A DNA stretch of 28,616 nucleotides from Chara braunii (lineage: Eukaryota > Streptophyta > Charophyceae > Charales > Characeae): contig BFEA01000974.1 of assembly GCA_003427395.1 (NCBI GenBank), positions 162,279 through 190,894 of the forward strand. Direction: 5' to 3'. The notes beneath the pieces are model-generated. The model ran no database searches and had not been told where the DNA came from. It worked only from the letters and a program-made list of their open reading frames with translations. Of this stretch, positions 1 through 9,873 are shown piece after piece (position 1 is the stretch's first letter; every line of letters starts with the position of its first letter). Position numbers and translations under genes: made by a program.

Positions 1-59
<59 letters not shown>
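1..59. repeat. (AG)n microsatellite
   Basis: An uninterrupted AG dinucleotide run starts at the window edge, so its full length is unknown. Similar AG/TC runs recur at 16581-16596, 16705-16720 and beside the N gap, so the tract type is common in this genome. Confidence 0.97.
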
Positions 60-62
<3 letters not shown>

Positions 63-175
63 CATGGTCTGCGAATCCACACCAACCTAACTACTTGGAA
101 GGCACACACACACACACACTCCTCTGTCTTAGGTAAGTTGCTTCTTGCCCTCCACCCTTTTATGGATCAAATAAA
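60..175. other. Short flank left of element A, with a (CA)n run
   Basis: This non-coding stretch contains a CA repeat at 103-119 and becomes AT-rich just before the element A target site. It is probably the pre-insertion sequence that continues at 18966. I see no gene in it. Confidence 0.5.
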
Positions 176-179
176 TATA
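176..179. repeat. Target site duplication of element A, left copy
   Basis: TATA directly precedes the TG of the left LTR, and TATA follows the CA of the right LTR at 18962-18965. The flank is AT-rich, so four matching bases alone are weak. The support comes from the LTR ends being fixed independently by the neighbouring PBS and PPT. Confidence 0.6.
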
Positions 180-1143
180 TGCAATCAGACTCACTTTCTT
201 TCCCACTCTGTACTTATGCAAACAGATGGCGAGACACACTGGAGCACAGCGCTCACTCAAAGCGCAGAGATATAGAAGTCGAAACCCAGTTCAGATACAA
301 GCTCGATTCAACAGGCTATGGCGCCTCAGCGCCTGAACACTCCAACCCTTGTCTCTCTGTTCAACACCACCGTTCACACACACTCACCTCAGGATCACCC
401 TGGATATCCCACACGCGGCGCACTGTATCACCCACACACGCACACTCTACACTCGCCTATCACCTACGGCGGCTATGGCCGCTCAAACCTGCTGGCTATG
501 GCTACGCATCCTCAACTCTGCCCACTTCGTCTTCGGGCTCTCTGCAGACCACCTCGCACAAGTCGCTCAAGCAGCGCTTCCTCATGGCTTACGCAGGAAT
601 GAATGAATGGCTGGACGCTGCCTCTTGATTTATACTTCTGGTCGTGGCTGGTCTGCCTCATTTCCACCTGGCCCTGAGTGCACACAGTCCCACATGGTAC
701 TTGCAAACTGGACTTAGTGAGACTGGAACCGGGTACTGCTGACTCAGCACAGGTGGACTCCACCACTTGCCCACTTGCCTCTGGACTGCTGTGAGCAACG
801 TCTGAAGGGCCACTTCCGGACCCTCCGGAAGTCTGTGGACTTGGCCCTTCGACACTGTAGCAGCTACGACCTTAACCTTTCAGGACCGTAGCAGCTACGG
901 ACTTGACCTTTTGGAAGGGCTAGAGCTACGAATTCTAGACTCACTAAGACTTCTACCCGAAAGGTCTATAGATCGAACCCCTACAATCTATAGATCTATG
1001 CCAGCCTAACAAATGCTGCGAACACACAGGTCACGCGTTCAACTTTGGGGGTCGATACAGGTATTGTACACAGGTAAGGTGAGAACTAGGGATCGAGCCC
1101 TGGGATCTGCATCTGTTACCGCTAACAGGTGAATACCGTTTCA
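180..1143 (-). repeat. 3' LTR of element A
   Basis: This 964-bp LTR matches 17998-18961 along its whole length with substitutions only. Read on the minus strand it begins TGAAACGG next to the polypurine tract and ends in CA next to the TATA duplication. It contains a perfect 6-bp hairpin (CTGTTA/TAACAG, 1113-1128) near its outer U3 end and a 31-bp direct duplication with GTAGCAGCTACG at 857 and 888, both also present in the other LTR. A 149-codon antisense open frame at 179-628 is conserved in length but not in sequence and is not taken as a gene. Confidence 0.93.
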
Positions 1144-1156
1144 CTCCCGCCGGCCC
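1144..1156 (-). other. Polypurine tract of element A
   Basis: On the minus strand the bases read GGGCCGGCGGGAG and abut the TGAAAC start of the 3' LTR. A purine-rich run at this place primes plus-strand DNA synthesis in LTR retrotransposons. The tract has two CC interruptions; the core GGCGGGAG is the best part. Confidence 0.75.
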
Positions 1157-1249
1157 AAATTCGAGGTCCTCTGAGAATAATTCAGTCCAAGATCGGATTT
1201 TTACCTTTCCTTTCCCTCTCGTAGGCCCTAACTACGCCGGGAGCAGTTT

Positions 1250-1582
1250 CTAGAAGTCAGTCCTAGTAAACCAGCGATCGTCCTCGGGTTCCTGATAAGC
1301 AAATCGAACCTTATACTGTTTTTGTGGACGACCTCTACCTCTTGTTCTGAATACGTCTTCACCTACAATGCCTTCAATGTCATATCTTCCATCCATGTCC
1401 GGAGGGATCATGGATCTTGTAGATGGAAAATGTTGGCTTGTGACACATGGCAACAACTTTGAAGCATGAAACACAGGGTAGGTGTGGAGGTGTGCTGGGA
1501 TCTCTACTGTGTAGGACGGCCCATCCTCTCCGCCCTCAACTTCTAGAACTGGCCACGGTCCTCTATATGCGGGCAGTAACTT
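1250..1582 (-). pseudogene. pol: Element A pol: integrase C-terminus with chromodomain-like tail
   Basis: This is the last part of pol, in frame with the integrase core at 1583-2338 but separated from it by a TAG at 1583-1585. The translation contains a conserved GPW..GPSYTVEIPAH..TYPVFHASKL block, which is the SH3-like C-terminal domain of Ty3/gypsy integrases. It ends in a GRGRP linker and a short YKVRF...DDRWFTR segment resembling the degenerate chromodomain tail of chromoviruses. That tail in related elements binds chromatin and steers integration. Element B carries a similar ending. The stop at 1250-1252 is about 106 bases before the LTR. The chromodomain call rests on position and pattern only. 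Confidence 0.75.
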
Positions 1583-2338
1583 CTACGAAATGTTCTCCTC
1601 AGGAGCAAATTCTTTGGACTTGACCAAGACAAGGTCGCCTACTTGGAACTGTGACGGGCGGCGATGCTTATTAGCCTGTTCATACATTTTGTGTTGGGCC
1701 TTCCTGAGGTTTTCAACAACGGTAGCTAACTCCTTCTCGTTCTGCATCGCAAACTCCCTAGTACCGGGCGGTAGCCTATGAATCTGATCCCGGTTAAGTC
1801 CCTCAAACGTTCTGCACGGTCTAAAGGACTTGTGCAACTCATTGGGAGTACGACAGGTGGCTAAGTGCGCGTTATTGTTGTACGCACTGGCTACCTTGGG
1901 CAACATCTCATCCCAGTTAATCTGATTCGGTCTAATATACATGCACAAAACTTGTTGCAGGATCTTATTCATCTGCTCAGTCTGACCGTTGGTCTCTGGA
2001 TGACGGCCAAATGATATGAGTAACTTTGACCCATAAACTTTTATCAACTCCTGCCAGTTCTGACTAGTGAAACGGGTGTCTCTATCGCTAACTATAGACA
2101 ATGGAAACCCGTGATCACTCACCCAATGATCAAAAAACTTTTGAATTACTAGATCTGTAGGTGCCTCTGCAGGCAAAGGAACAAAGACAGTACTTGCTAA
2201 ACCTATCGACGATATCCATGACTTGGCTCTTGTCGTGCCTACTCTTGACGCTAGCACTAGCATCCATGAAGTCGATGGAGACTGAATCTCCAGGTTGGTC
2301 AGGAATAGGTAAGGGTCGAAGAAGACCAAGAGGGGCAC
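1583..2338 (-). pseudogene. pol: Element A pol: integrase catalytic core, second half
   Basis: This is the retroviral-type integrase core, which joins element cDNA to host DNA. The conserved IVSDRDTRF block carries the second catalytic Asp, and GRHPETNGQTEQ carries the catalytic Glu. The NWDEMLPKVASAYNN block that follows is typical of Ty3/gypsy integrase. The true homology begins near 2190, where the reading frame switches from the upstream segment by an indel; codons 5' of that are shadow sequence. The C-terminal part continues past a TAG at 1583 into the next feature. The catalytic residues visible here are intact, so the damage is in the frame rather than the active site. Confidence 0.88.
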
Positions 2339-3113
2339 GCGTAGTTGTCTTATTCCTTTGACAGACTTTGCAACTGCGAACGTACTCTATGCAGTCAACT
2401 TTCATTCCTGGCCACGTGTACACATGCATCAGATTGACTAAAGTCTTTTGCCAACCGAAATGTCCCTCTGTATCGTGGCATTCCCCTAGGATCAAACTGC
2501 GGATCTCCTCGCTATTAGGAACACACAAATGGTCTGCTACACCGGTCTTCTCGAACAGTAACCCCTCTGTAGTGCAGTAATGTGGTTCGGTCTCTGGGGC
2601 CTCCTTAACTTTCTTGAGGAGGTCACCATAACTAGGGTCCTTTGCATACGCCTGTCTTACTTTCTCTTGCAGGTCTGTCCCTATATCCAAATAGTGGACT
2701 ATAGCTCCAAAGTAGTCTGATCTCCTACTTAGAGCATCCGCAACTACATTGTACTTGCCTTTGACAGGCTTGAGCTCAAAGTCATACTGGTCTATTTCAG
2801 CGGCCCACCTAGTCAACTTAGGTGTCATCTTGGCCTGCGTTTTCAGCCACCTAGGAGTCTCATGGTCTGAATATACTTTGAAGTGCCTCCCAAGCAGGCA
2901 ATGCTTCCAGTGTTCTAAGGCCAGCCTGAGAGCGTAAAGTTCTCTCTCGTAAGTCGAGGTAGCTACCTTCTCTGAGGGCATCCTCGCTGACATAAACTCT
3001 ACGGGTCTATAGCCATTGTCGTCGTCCTACTGCAACACGGCGCCTATACCATAGTGACTCGCGTCCGTGGTGACGACAAATGGCAAGGACATATCTGCTA
3101 CCTTTTTTGACAG
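2130..3113 (-). pseudogene. pol: Element A pol: RNase H and integrase N-terminus
   Basis: After a frameshift near 3115 the translation reads [14 protein letters not shown], with a TAG replacing a codon right after the Q at about 3029. It continues through YERELYALRLALEHW and VYSDHETPRWL, giving the RNase H catalytic D-E-D series. Then come ADALSRR and the integrase zinc-binding module, with H-x4-H in HDTEGHFGWQKT and CKVCQR. The first integrase Asp follows in SIDFMD. Useful homology ends near 2190, where an indel shifts the frame into the 1583-2338 segment. RNase H removes template RNA during reverse transcription. Confidence 0.87.
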
Positions 3114-3966
3114 GGTACTCTATCAACGCGCGCTTCAATCGGACAGTTTTTCCGGATAAGTTAGGCTGGATGAAGAAGCAAATAAGAAAGAAAGGCCAAT
3201 TACAATCTTTATCCCACGTCCAGACCGCTTCTTTCTTCAACAATTTGCGAAGGGGAGCTGCAATAGTAGAGAAGTTCCTCACGAACTTTCTATAATAGTT
3301 AGCTAGGGCTAAGAGCGACCGCAATTCTGTCAGTGTGCGGGGCGTCAGCCAATCTCGAATCGCCGCAATCTTGCTGTCCTCAGGTTTAATCCCTTCTCCG
3401 TCTAACACGTGGCCCAAGTACAAAACTTGTGTCTTGGCCCACTCGCACTTCTTCGCATTGATCTTGAAGTTAGCCTCTCTCAACTTCTCTAAGACCTGCC
3501 TCAAATGACCGTGATGCTCTTGGAGGGTCCTACTGAAGACTAAGATATCGTCTAAATAAACTACAACGAATCTATCTAACCAAGGCCTAAACACATCATT
3601 CATACAGCGCTGAAATGTAGCAGGCGCATTGGTCAGTCCAAAGGGCATCACTATGATCTCATAATGCCCATATCTAGTCCGGAAGGCAGTCTTGTACTGG
3701 TCATCGGGATAGACCTCTATCTGATGACATCCGGACTTCAAATCTATCTTTGAAAAATATCTGCAGCCCTGCACTCGATCCAAGAGATCGTCGATCCCGG
3801 GCAGCGACTCAACATTCACTACTGTAATCGCATTCAGACCCCTATAATCTATACACATCCATAACTCTCCCTCCTTTTTGGGAACGCATAACACTGGTGC
3901 TCCAAAAGGAGACGAACTGGGCCTAATCCAACCTTTCTCGAGGAGCTCATCCAACTGCTTACACAA
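3007..3966 (-). pseudogene. pol: Element A pol: reverse transcriptase
   Basis: This is a Ty3/gypsy reverse transcriptase, which copies element RNA into cDNA. Motif A is FSKIDLKSG (Asp at residue about 75), the palm block is [13 protein letters not shown], and the catalytic YLDD sits at residues 137-140 (about 3547-3558). LYLGH and [11 protein letters not shown] follow in the thumb/connection region. The listed ATG is internal. The domain begins further upstream with a degraded linker (about 3967-4215) containing an [15 protein letters not shown]-like block with in-frame stops. Near 3130-3190, about 57 bases of unrelated sequence replace a few codons before [10 protein letters not shown]. An indel near 3115 then throws the RNase H out of frame. 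The RT active site itself is intact. Confidence 0.93.
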
Positions 3967-4215
3967 CTCCTTTAACTCCTGCCACGCTCTATCTCTATGC
4001 GGTGTTGGATCGGCCGCGGTACTACTCCTGTCGGCGGCTCTACTAATTCTTTAAACTCTTACAACAGCTTGGCAATGGTTGGATCCATTGGCTTATCTTC
4101 TTTAGGATCAGTGACAGGCCTTACGTAGGCTACGAAGACCGGCTCCTCTAATTGCTCCTTCCTCACTAATCGCGCGAACTCTCCCTAGTGCTTCCCCAGT
4201 GCTCCTTCCTCACTA

Positions 4216-4593
4216 CTAGGGATCCTCACTAACCTCGCCTGACGGACTAGGGAGCCTACACTCGTGCTCTCTTAAATGGAGTGTGGCCCCGTCTGCCTCT
4301 CCCCAATCCATACCTAGGACAATGTCAAAAGGGAGGTTATCTTCTACGAGGAGAGTGAGGGAATGGAGAACTTTTTCCACCTTCCCATCCTTTTCTAGGC
4401 GAAGATATGCCTGGACTCCCACTACGTAATCCTCGACACGCATCGTGCGATTGTCTGCGAGAATACTAACTATGGGGTCTTCCAAGTTTTGGACTTTTAG
4501 GCCTAACCTCAGCTTCTTCAACGCTCTACGGCTGATGTAGCTACGGGTAGCCCCTGTATCTAGAAGGGCCCCCACTCTACTCCTGAAAACTTC
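4216..4593 (-). pseudogene. pol: Element A pol: aspartic protease
   Basis: This is a retropepsin-like protease that would cleave the Gag-Pol polyprotein. The catalytic triad is seen in ALLDTGATRSYIS, followed by SILADNRT and the FDIVLGMDW block typical of Ty3/gypsy proteases. It lies between the gag zinc-knuckle region and RT as expected. An in-frame TAA at 4594-4596 separates it from the preceding segment, and a stop closes it at 4216. The triad is canonical here, unlike in elements B and C. Confidence 0.88.
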
Positions 4594-4596
4594 TTA

Positions 4597-5260
4597 ATCT
4601 ACTAAAACTAGTTGTCCCTTACTCTCCTTTTTCATTTTGGCCCAGGCTGGCATCCTCTCCTTTAACGCTTTTGCCAGACCTATGAGGGAAGTGCCTAGAG
4701 AGACTCTAACACAGGCAGTCTTTGGACAACTGACTAGGCACTGGCCTGCAACCTCTGCCATAGGCTCATGTGGTGTGGGAGTTTCCCGGTGGTGCGCCCA
4801 AACTTCGCCACCGGCAGCTGCCTTTTGACCCCTGGCCAACGAAACAGGCTTCCCTATACTTTGGACAATATTTGATGATATGGGCAGGATCACCTCAGTA
4901 AATGCACTGCCACTGCTCCATTCGTTGTTGCCATACACGTGGTCCAAGCCCAAATCTTCCCAAGGCCGGCCCTGTGGCCAACCTGGGTGCCAACCTCCTC
5001 TCCTCTAAGGTGATCGTCCACCTCTCCGCTGTGGGGATCGATTGGGACCCGAACGATTCGGCGGGGGACCTTGACCCCTACCTCCCTCTTGGCGGTTCCT
5101 TTGGCCGCCAACCCCCTGTGCGCTAGGACCTCGACCTCGTGGCCCGGCCCCCTTGGCCCTGGCCTCCTCCTCTACCTTGCGGCCTCCCTCCAGCCGCGAC
5201 AGCAGCGTACGTCCTCCCCTGACCTACACTACTGTCCTCCTCCTCTAGCCCCCACTCAAT
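4597..5260 (-). pseudogene. gag: Element A gag C-terminus with broken zinc knuckle, leading into pol
   Basis: This is a degraded Gly/Arg-rich tail of gag. At 4865-4906, in the gag frame, the translation is C-I-Y-stop-G-D-P-A-H-I-I-K-Y-C. This is a CX2CX4HX4C zinc knuckle whose second Cys codon has become TGA. The knuckle binds element RNA in the capsid. In another frame the stretch below about 4953 is open into the protease region, with stops only at the joins. The exact gag end and the mechanism for entering pol cannot be read because of indels. Confidence 0.7.
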
Positions 5261-6106
5261 CTAATTGTAAGGGGCTTCGTTCGTACCTCCCTCATCTAAA
5301 GTAAGGATCAGATGATCCTTGCCCCTAACTTGTCCTGAGATGGTACGTCCCTTCCACTTTTTTCCCTTGTCCAAGTCCTTATGCCAGAAAGTGGAAACTG
5401 GCATGGACTTTGCCTCAAACAAGACCACTTCTCTACTTAACGCATCGTACGTAATATTGGGCTGTTGGGTCTTGTCAAAGAAATGCCCTCGCAGGGGCTC
5501 TGGCATGGCTCGATAAAACAAGTTAACTAATTGGGTCTCAGTGACCCCGTGGTCTGGGATGGCTACCAAATCGTCCATCACTGCTTTGAGTGCTCTCGCA
5601 CTCTTCCACTGACGTGAGTGGATCGTTTGCAGCTGGTCAGAGGCCCTGACGCCTCTCATGACGTCAACGAACCTCTCTCTTAGGAGTTTGAGGAAGGTGT
5701 GAAGAGGGGTGAGTTTAGAATACGCAACCATATTGTGCTCACAATCAGCTGAGCGCGCGAGGGACTTGTCAAAACTGGCCGCTTCATCCTTTAGCGCATG
5801 GAAGGGCACAAGGACTCGTTCCTCTGGCGCTATGTGGTGCAAATACACGTATGTATTGATACTGGCCACCCAGTTATCAAAGTTTTTGTCCTTTTTCCCG
5901 CCATAAGAGTCAGGGAACTTGAGCTTGACAGGCTCTTTGCGGGGACGCGCTTCGGCCTGTGCCGTGGCCACTCCTCTGGCGTCCTCAATAGCGCCTGCGC
6001 AGAATTTGTATGCGCCTTCCTTTAGTCTCTTATTTTCGGTCCCGACGTGGGTCACCGCGTCGTGCGCAAACTCTCTAAACCCAGTCCGGATGGAGTGGAG
6101 GGCCAA
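5261..6106 (-). pseudogene. gag: Element A gag: capsid-like domain
   Basis: This is the middle part of Gag, the structural protein of the virus-like particle. The recognisable region begins near residue 60 with KLKFPDSYGGKKDKNFDNWVAS and continues through HHIAPEERVLVPFHALKDEA. This has the pattern of the retrotransposon Gag capsid domain (a hydrophobic/tryptophan-containing helix followed by the assembled-capsid helices). It is separated from the N-terminal segment by a TAG at 6107-6109 in the same frame, where a CAG is likely ancestral. It ends at a stop at 5261. Confidence 0.82.
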
Positions 6107-6109
6107 CTC

Positions 6110-6795
6110 CTAGCCCCTAACAGACTGATGGTGCTCGGTCCAGGCCGTACCTAGGAGCTCAATGCTCCCAAGGATCTTGTCTAACTTAGCCTGAATGTTA
6201 GGCTGGGCCTCTACTTCTTGTCTACAGGTCTGTAAACTCTCCACTTCCATGGCCATCCTGTTGGCTTCCTCCGTCCTCCTCTTCTTCTCCCTCGCCATGC
6301 GTAACTTCCAATCCAACCTCTTCTCATTCTCTATAGCCTGGCGCTCTAGGGGGTCAGTCGCCGCCTCAATCTCCTTAAGCGCGACCTCCTTCTCTTCCTG
6401 AGGTATATACAACATTGCCTCTTCATTTTCTCCCAGTGATAAATTAGCCACCCATTTTGTTATCCTCCTCTCCACCCACGGGTCATCTTCTTTCATGCCA
6501 CAAGTGCCTTCTCCTTCCCCAGTCTTCTCCTCCTAAGGGGCTCTTCTTCTGGCTGTTCCTCCTCTTCAACCTCTTCCTCCTTTGCAACTCTCATTCTCTC
6601 TTCTTCCTCTTTCTGCAATCTTTGCATCTCCTCCTCCAACTTTTTCTTCTTCACCGCGTGCTCCTCGACTATCACCTTCATCTTTGCTTGCCTAAGGAGC
6701 TCCTTCTCTTTTTTTTCTCTCAGGATGGCGGCGGCTTGCTCCTCTTGAGCCTTGCTATAGGGGGTGGTGCTCTTCCCACCGCGAGTGTCAACCAT
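6110..6795 (-). pseudogene. gag: Element A gag: N-terminal coiled coil
   Basis: The start chosen is the ATG at 6793-6795, in a CACCATGG context, giving the N-terminus MVDTRGGKS. An upstream in-frame ATG at 6826-6828 adds 11 residues that lack the usual look. The protein is dominated by heptad-rich Lys/Glu/Arg sequence (AILREKKEKELLRQ and a Glu-rich run), predicted to be a long coiled coil. A 1-base-type indel near 6496 switches frame to the EDDPWVERRITKWVANLSL segment, which runs to the TAG at 6107. I recall this N-terminus and helix from charophyte (Chara) predictions; this is memory, not a search. Confidence 0.78.
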
Positions 6796-7195
6796 GGTGC
6801 CAGGTGCACAACTGGATAACAGTTCCACTCCTCACCACTTAGACTTCTACCCCCTGACTAACACAACCTAACTGACTCAATCTATGGACCACAAAATCCA
6901 AATAGGATCCTATCAACTAGGGTCACTAGCCTGGACCTACTCTAAGGCTCTCACTACAGGACTCACTGCAGATCAGGAGGCATTTAAGGAGATCCCCCGT
7001 AACTCCTCAGGAATTATTTAACATCGCAGACAGGACGGCGCGATCAGCAAGTCCTCTTCAAGACTTAGACAGCCTGTTGTGCAGCCCACCACTCAGATTT
7101 TGGGCCTACCGTGCCACACCGAGCAGCCCACTGGTCAGTACCGGTCCTTGGGAGGGTTCGTCTCCTCCGGGACAGTCGAGTCGTCAGACACGGCC

Positions 7196-7463
7196 TTTAG
7201 CCCTACTCAGCCCGTGTGGGTTTGGTCAACAAGGCCCTATCCTTCATACACAGAGCTCCTACACCTGGACAGAAGAGTCTCGATGCAGAAAGAAGAGACA
7301 TACACACTCAGCAAGTACCACAGGGTGTGTTTAGCCCTACTCAACCCGTAAGGGTTTGGTCAACAAGGCCCTATCCTTCATACACAGAGCTCCTACACCT
7401 GGACATAAAAGACTCGATGCAGAAAGATGAGACATACAGACCCGGCAAGTACCACAGGGTGTG
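7196..7463. repeat. 134-bp tandem duplication in the element A leader
   Basis: Two adjacent copies, 7196-7329 and 7330-7463, both start TTTAGCCCTACTCA and end near CACAGGGTGTG. They differ at a modest number of positions. Each carries one GGTCAA box. Confidence 0.9.
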
Positions 7464-7525
7464 TGCACATCCATAGGGCGAGGGGATAGGTTGAAGGCTT
7501 GGCGAGAATATACCAACTCCAGCTT

Positions 7526-7655
7526 GGTCAAACTGACGGTCAGCAGCTCCGGTCAATGCTTGGTCAACGTCGGTTTGCACCTTGGTCAACGATGCGGTCA
7601 ACCCTCGGTCATCTTCCGGTCAACTCCCGGTCAACTCCGGTCAACTCCCGGTCAA
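7526..7655 (-). repeat. Cluster of TTGACC motifs
   Basis: GGTCAA occurs nine times in 130 bp (at 7526, 7551, 7562, 7584, 7596, 7618, 7629, 7639, 7650), ending in short tandem copies of CGGTCAACTC. On the element A sense strand this is TTGACC, the W-box core bound by plant WRKY factors. The motif count is direct; regulatory function is inference. Confidence 0.6.
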
Positions 7656-7695
7656 CTCTTCGCCCGGCTATGGCTGCCGTCTTCTTCCTCACCAG

Positions 7696-7699
7696 CCTC
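7696..7699. repeat. Target site duplication of element B, left copy
   Basis: CCTC precedes the TG of the 5' LTR, and CCTC follows the CA of the 3' LTR at 15927-15930. The 4-bp size matches that of element A. Confidence 0.7.
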
Positions 7700-8634
7700 T
7701 GCGAGGGATAAGGCCTCGATAAGCCCTACTGGCCCCTATTTGGAACAGCGTCGACCGCCCTAAGTGAAGGCAGGCTCGACAGACCCCAAGAGGCCCATTT
7801 TGGACTACTTGCAACTGGGGAAGATTCGGGCAGTTGCGCGGCGCCTGTTGGTTGGAAGCGCCCAGGCCCTGGCCTTATTTATCAAATGCATTTGAGTCAG
7901 GCCCCAGGCGAGATTCGCAGCATGGACCCAACTCAGGCTGAGGGCAGTTGGGCACTAGTAACCACCAGAGGCCCTGGGCCTGTTTAATTTGGATGGAGGC
8001 TCAGCCTCGCGCGGCCTACCGGAAGCTTTATGGGTCGGGGCCCAGTACCACAGCACAACACGCAGCAGCAGGCCACTTCAATATAGGGAAGGGCCTACCT
8101 ACGCATTGGACATTCGGGCACTGGCTGCTTTGTGCGCAAGCGCTGCTGCTCTATCGGCTACCAGGCTCACGCGCTCACGGGCGAACGGGAAGGACCAGGC
8201 AGCCATAGCCGAGCTGCGTTGTTGTATGCTAGATGGGGCGCATGGTGGTCCTTGGGTGCAAGTGGCATCTGTGAGTTGGGGAACGAGGTTGTGAGTGATA
8301 CGAGAGACATACCTGGTGCTTGACGCGTGCGACATTGGTCGAGGTCTGTTCGTACTTGGGAAGTTGTTGACGTCATCAGCGACATTGTAGTCTAGGCTAG
8401 ATAGGATCTGCCATTCGTAGTCTGGGCGCCGAGCGCCAGATAGGATATCAACATTGGTTCTTCGTTGATGATGATGAGACTATTCCAGCATTGTCAATTA
8501 TGAGCTTTTGGTGTGCTCTTATTTGGTGAAACTCGTGATGCAATTCTGCTTTTGGTTCGAGGTCACAACTATCTGGTCTCATGTGTATGATGCTATTTGA
8601 TTGCTGAAGTTCGCTATTGCTCATCTTCATTGCA
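7700..8634 (+). repeat. 5' LTR of element B
   Basis: This 935-bp LTR matches 15007-15926. It starts TGCGAGGG and ends ATTGCA, followed by three bases and the PBS. The 3' part (about 8330-8634) is the best conserved against element C. It includes 17 bases around 8243 that are missing from the 3' LTR. Confidence 0.92.
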
Positions 8635-8637
8635 ATT

Positions 8638-8649
8638 TGGTACCAGAAT
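8638..8649 (+). other. Primer-binding site of element B
   Basis: TGGTACCAGAAT matches 9 of 12 bases of the plant initiator tRNA-Met primer site TGGTATCAGAGC. It lies three bases after the LTR, the same spacing as in element C. Confidence 0.75.
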
Positions 8650-9873
8650 TGTGGTTCGGTGCGCTAATCTGGCACTTATCTTCTGCCTAATGCGGTACAT
8701 GCACGAGGTGTGTGCGGTGAGCGACCATGTCGTGGGACGTGTGTAGTGAGGAGGGCGGAGATAAGTAGGCGACCCGGGTGGTGAGGGGTATCGCCAGGAA
8801 GGCTATGTGGTGTGATTATTGGGTGTTCGCAGTGTGATGAGAACTATCCGGTGTGTGATTGATGCTGAGGTGGAACGGTTGTGCAATGCTGGTTGTGTCG
8901 AAGCAGCGATTGGTCATCACAATCCACATCGGGTCATCTGATGAGAATATCTGTGGTTGGGGCCAGCTATTTTTGAGGTACGTTGCATTTAACCTTATCT
9001 ACCCTCTTCAACACTTCTTACTGTGAGGATGTGTGTTCTGTCTTGAGAGTCCTCTCATGTGAGGAGTCGTGTGCGCTCAACCTTGAGAGTCGCCAGCCTT
9101 CACGTGGAGCATCTGGAAGGAGAGGGCGGTGCTATCTGAAGGGCCCTGGACGAAGCACTGGGCCACGGTCACCATGCCAACCCATCGGGAGTAGAGCACG
9201 CATGCTTTGTTGCTTTGTCCTTTGTCTGCTCGCTGCGCTGTAGAGGGGTTATGACGGGCAGGCCAGCCATATGGGACAGACGAGACCGGGTGTCTATAAA
9301 TAAGCACCGGCGGGGTACCTTCCATTGGCTGTGATCGTCGTCTTGTTTGTGACGTTAAAGAATTCTTGAGGACGTCGGGGGCCGTCCAAAAAAACGCCTC
9401 CTGATCAGCCAATCGGTCGGTGTAAGGCTCGCTGCACGCGAGGATAAATACGGTGCAGGGCTGGCCAGCTCAACAGGACTCGGGGCACATGTGTGGGCCG
9501 TGTGCACACCTTCAGACACGCACGCTATCGGTATCGCTCAGGGACGTTGACGATAAGAGACATTCAAGAAGAATTGAGGGAAGGGTAGATTCCAGATGAT
9601 AAGTTCGGGCAAGATCCCATTCTGCAAATAGAGACAACAAACGATTCTATTTTTTCTTTTCATTAGTCAGATGTATAACCATTAACATCTGACAGACAAC
9701 ATTAGTTAGAACTGATTTCTGTTCCTTGTGCTTTTTGTTTGCGGACTAGTCAAAGTAAAATAGTTTTCGTTTGTAACCAATTATTTATTTATTTATTCTA
9801 AATTGGTCTGTGCACTATGTTGCGGTAGGCGTTTAGAGTGTCCTAGTGCAGATTGTGTATAGTGTTGTAGCTT
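8650..9873 (+). other. 5' leader of element B
   Basis: This untranslated region between the PBS and gag is homologous to the element C leader (21148-22410). No gene is seen. It contains a TATAAATA string at 9295-9302. About 70 bases before gag an inverted repeat ACCAATT (9776-9782) / AATTGGT (9801-9807) brackets an AT-rich loop and is conserved in C. C has about 50 extra bases just before this hairpin. Confidence 0.7.

Larger units (their letters stand above)
6796..7699 (-). other. Element A 5' leader, gag-proximal part
   Basis: This untranslated leader runs between the element A gag start and the point where element B inserted. I see no coding potential. It contains a 134-bp tandem duplication (7196-7463) and a dense cluster of GGTCAA motifs (7526-7655), described separately. 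The leader continues at 15927-15967 and 17882-17997 once B and insert X are removed. Confidence 0.7.

Noticed and set aside
179-628. 149-codon open frame antisense in both LTRs of element A (second copy 17997-18446)
   Set aside because: Length is kept, but 14 of the 18 differences between the copies change an amino acid, and other frames of the same stretch are also open. This indicates stop-poor composition, not a selected protein.
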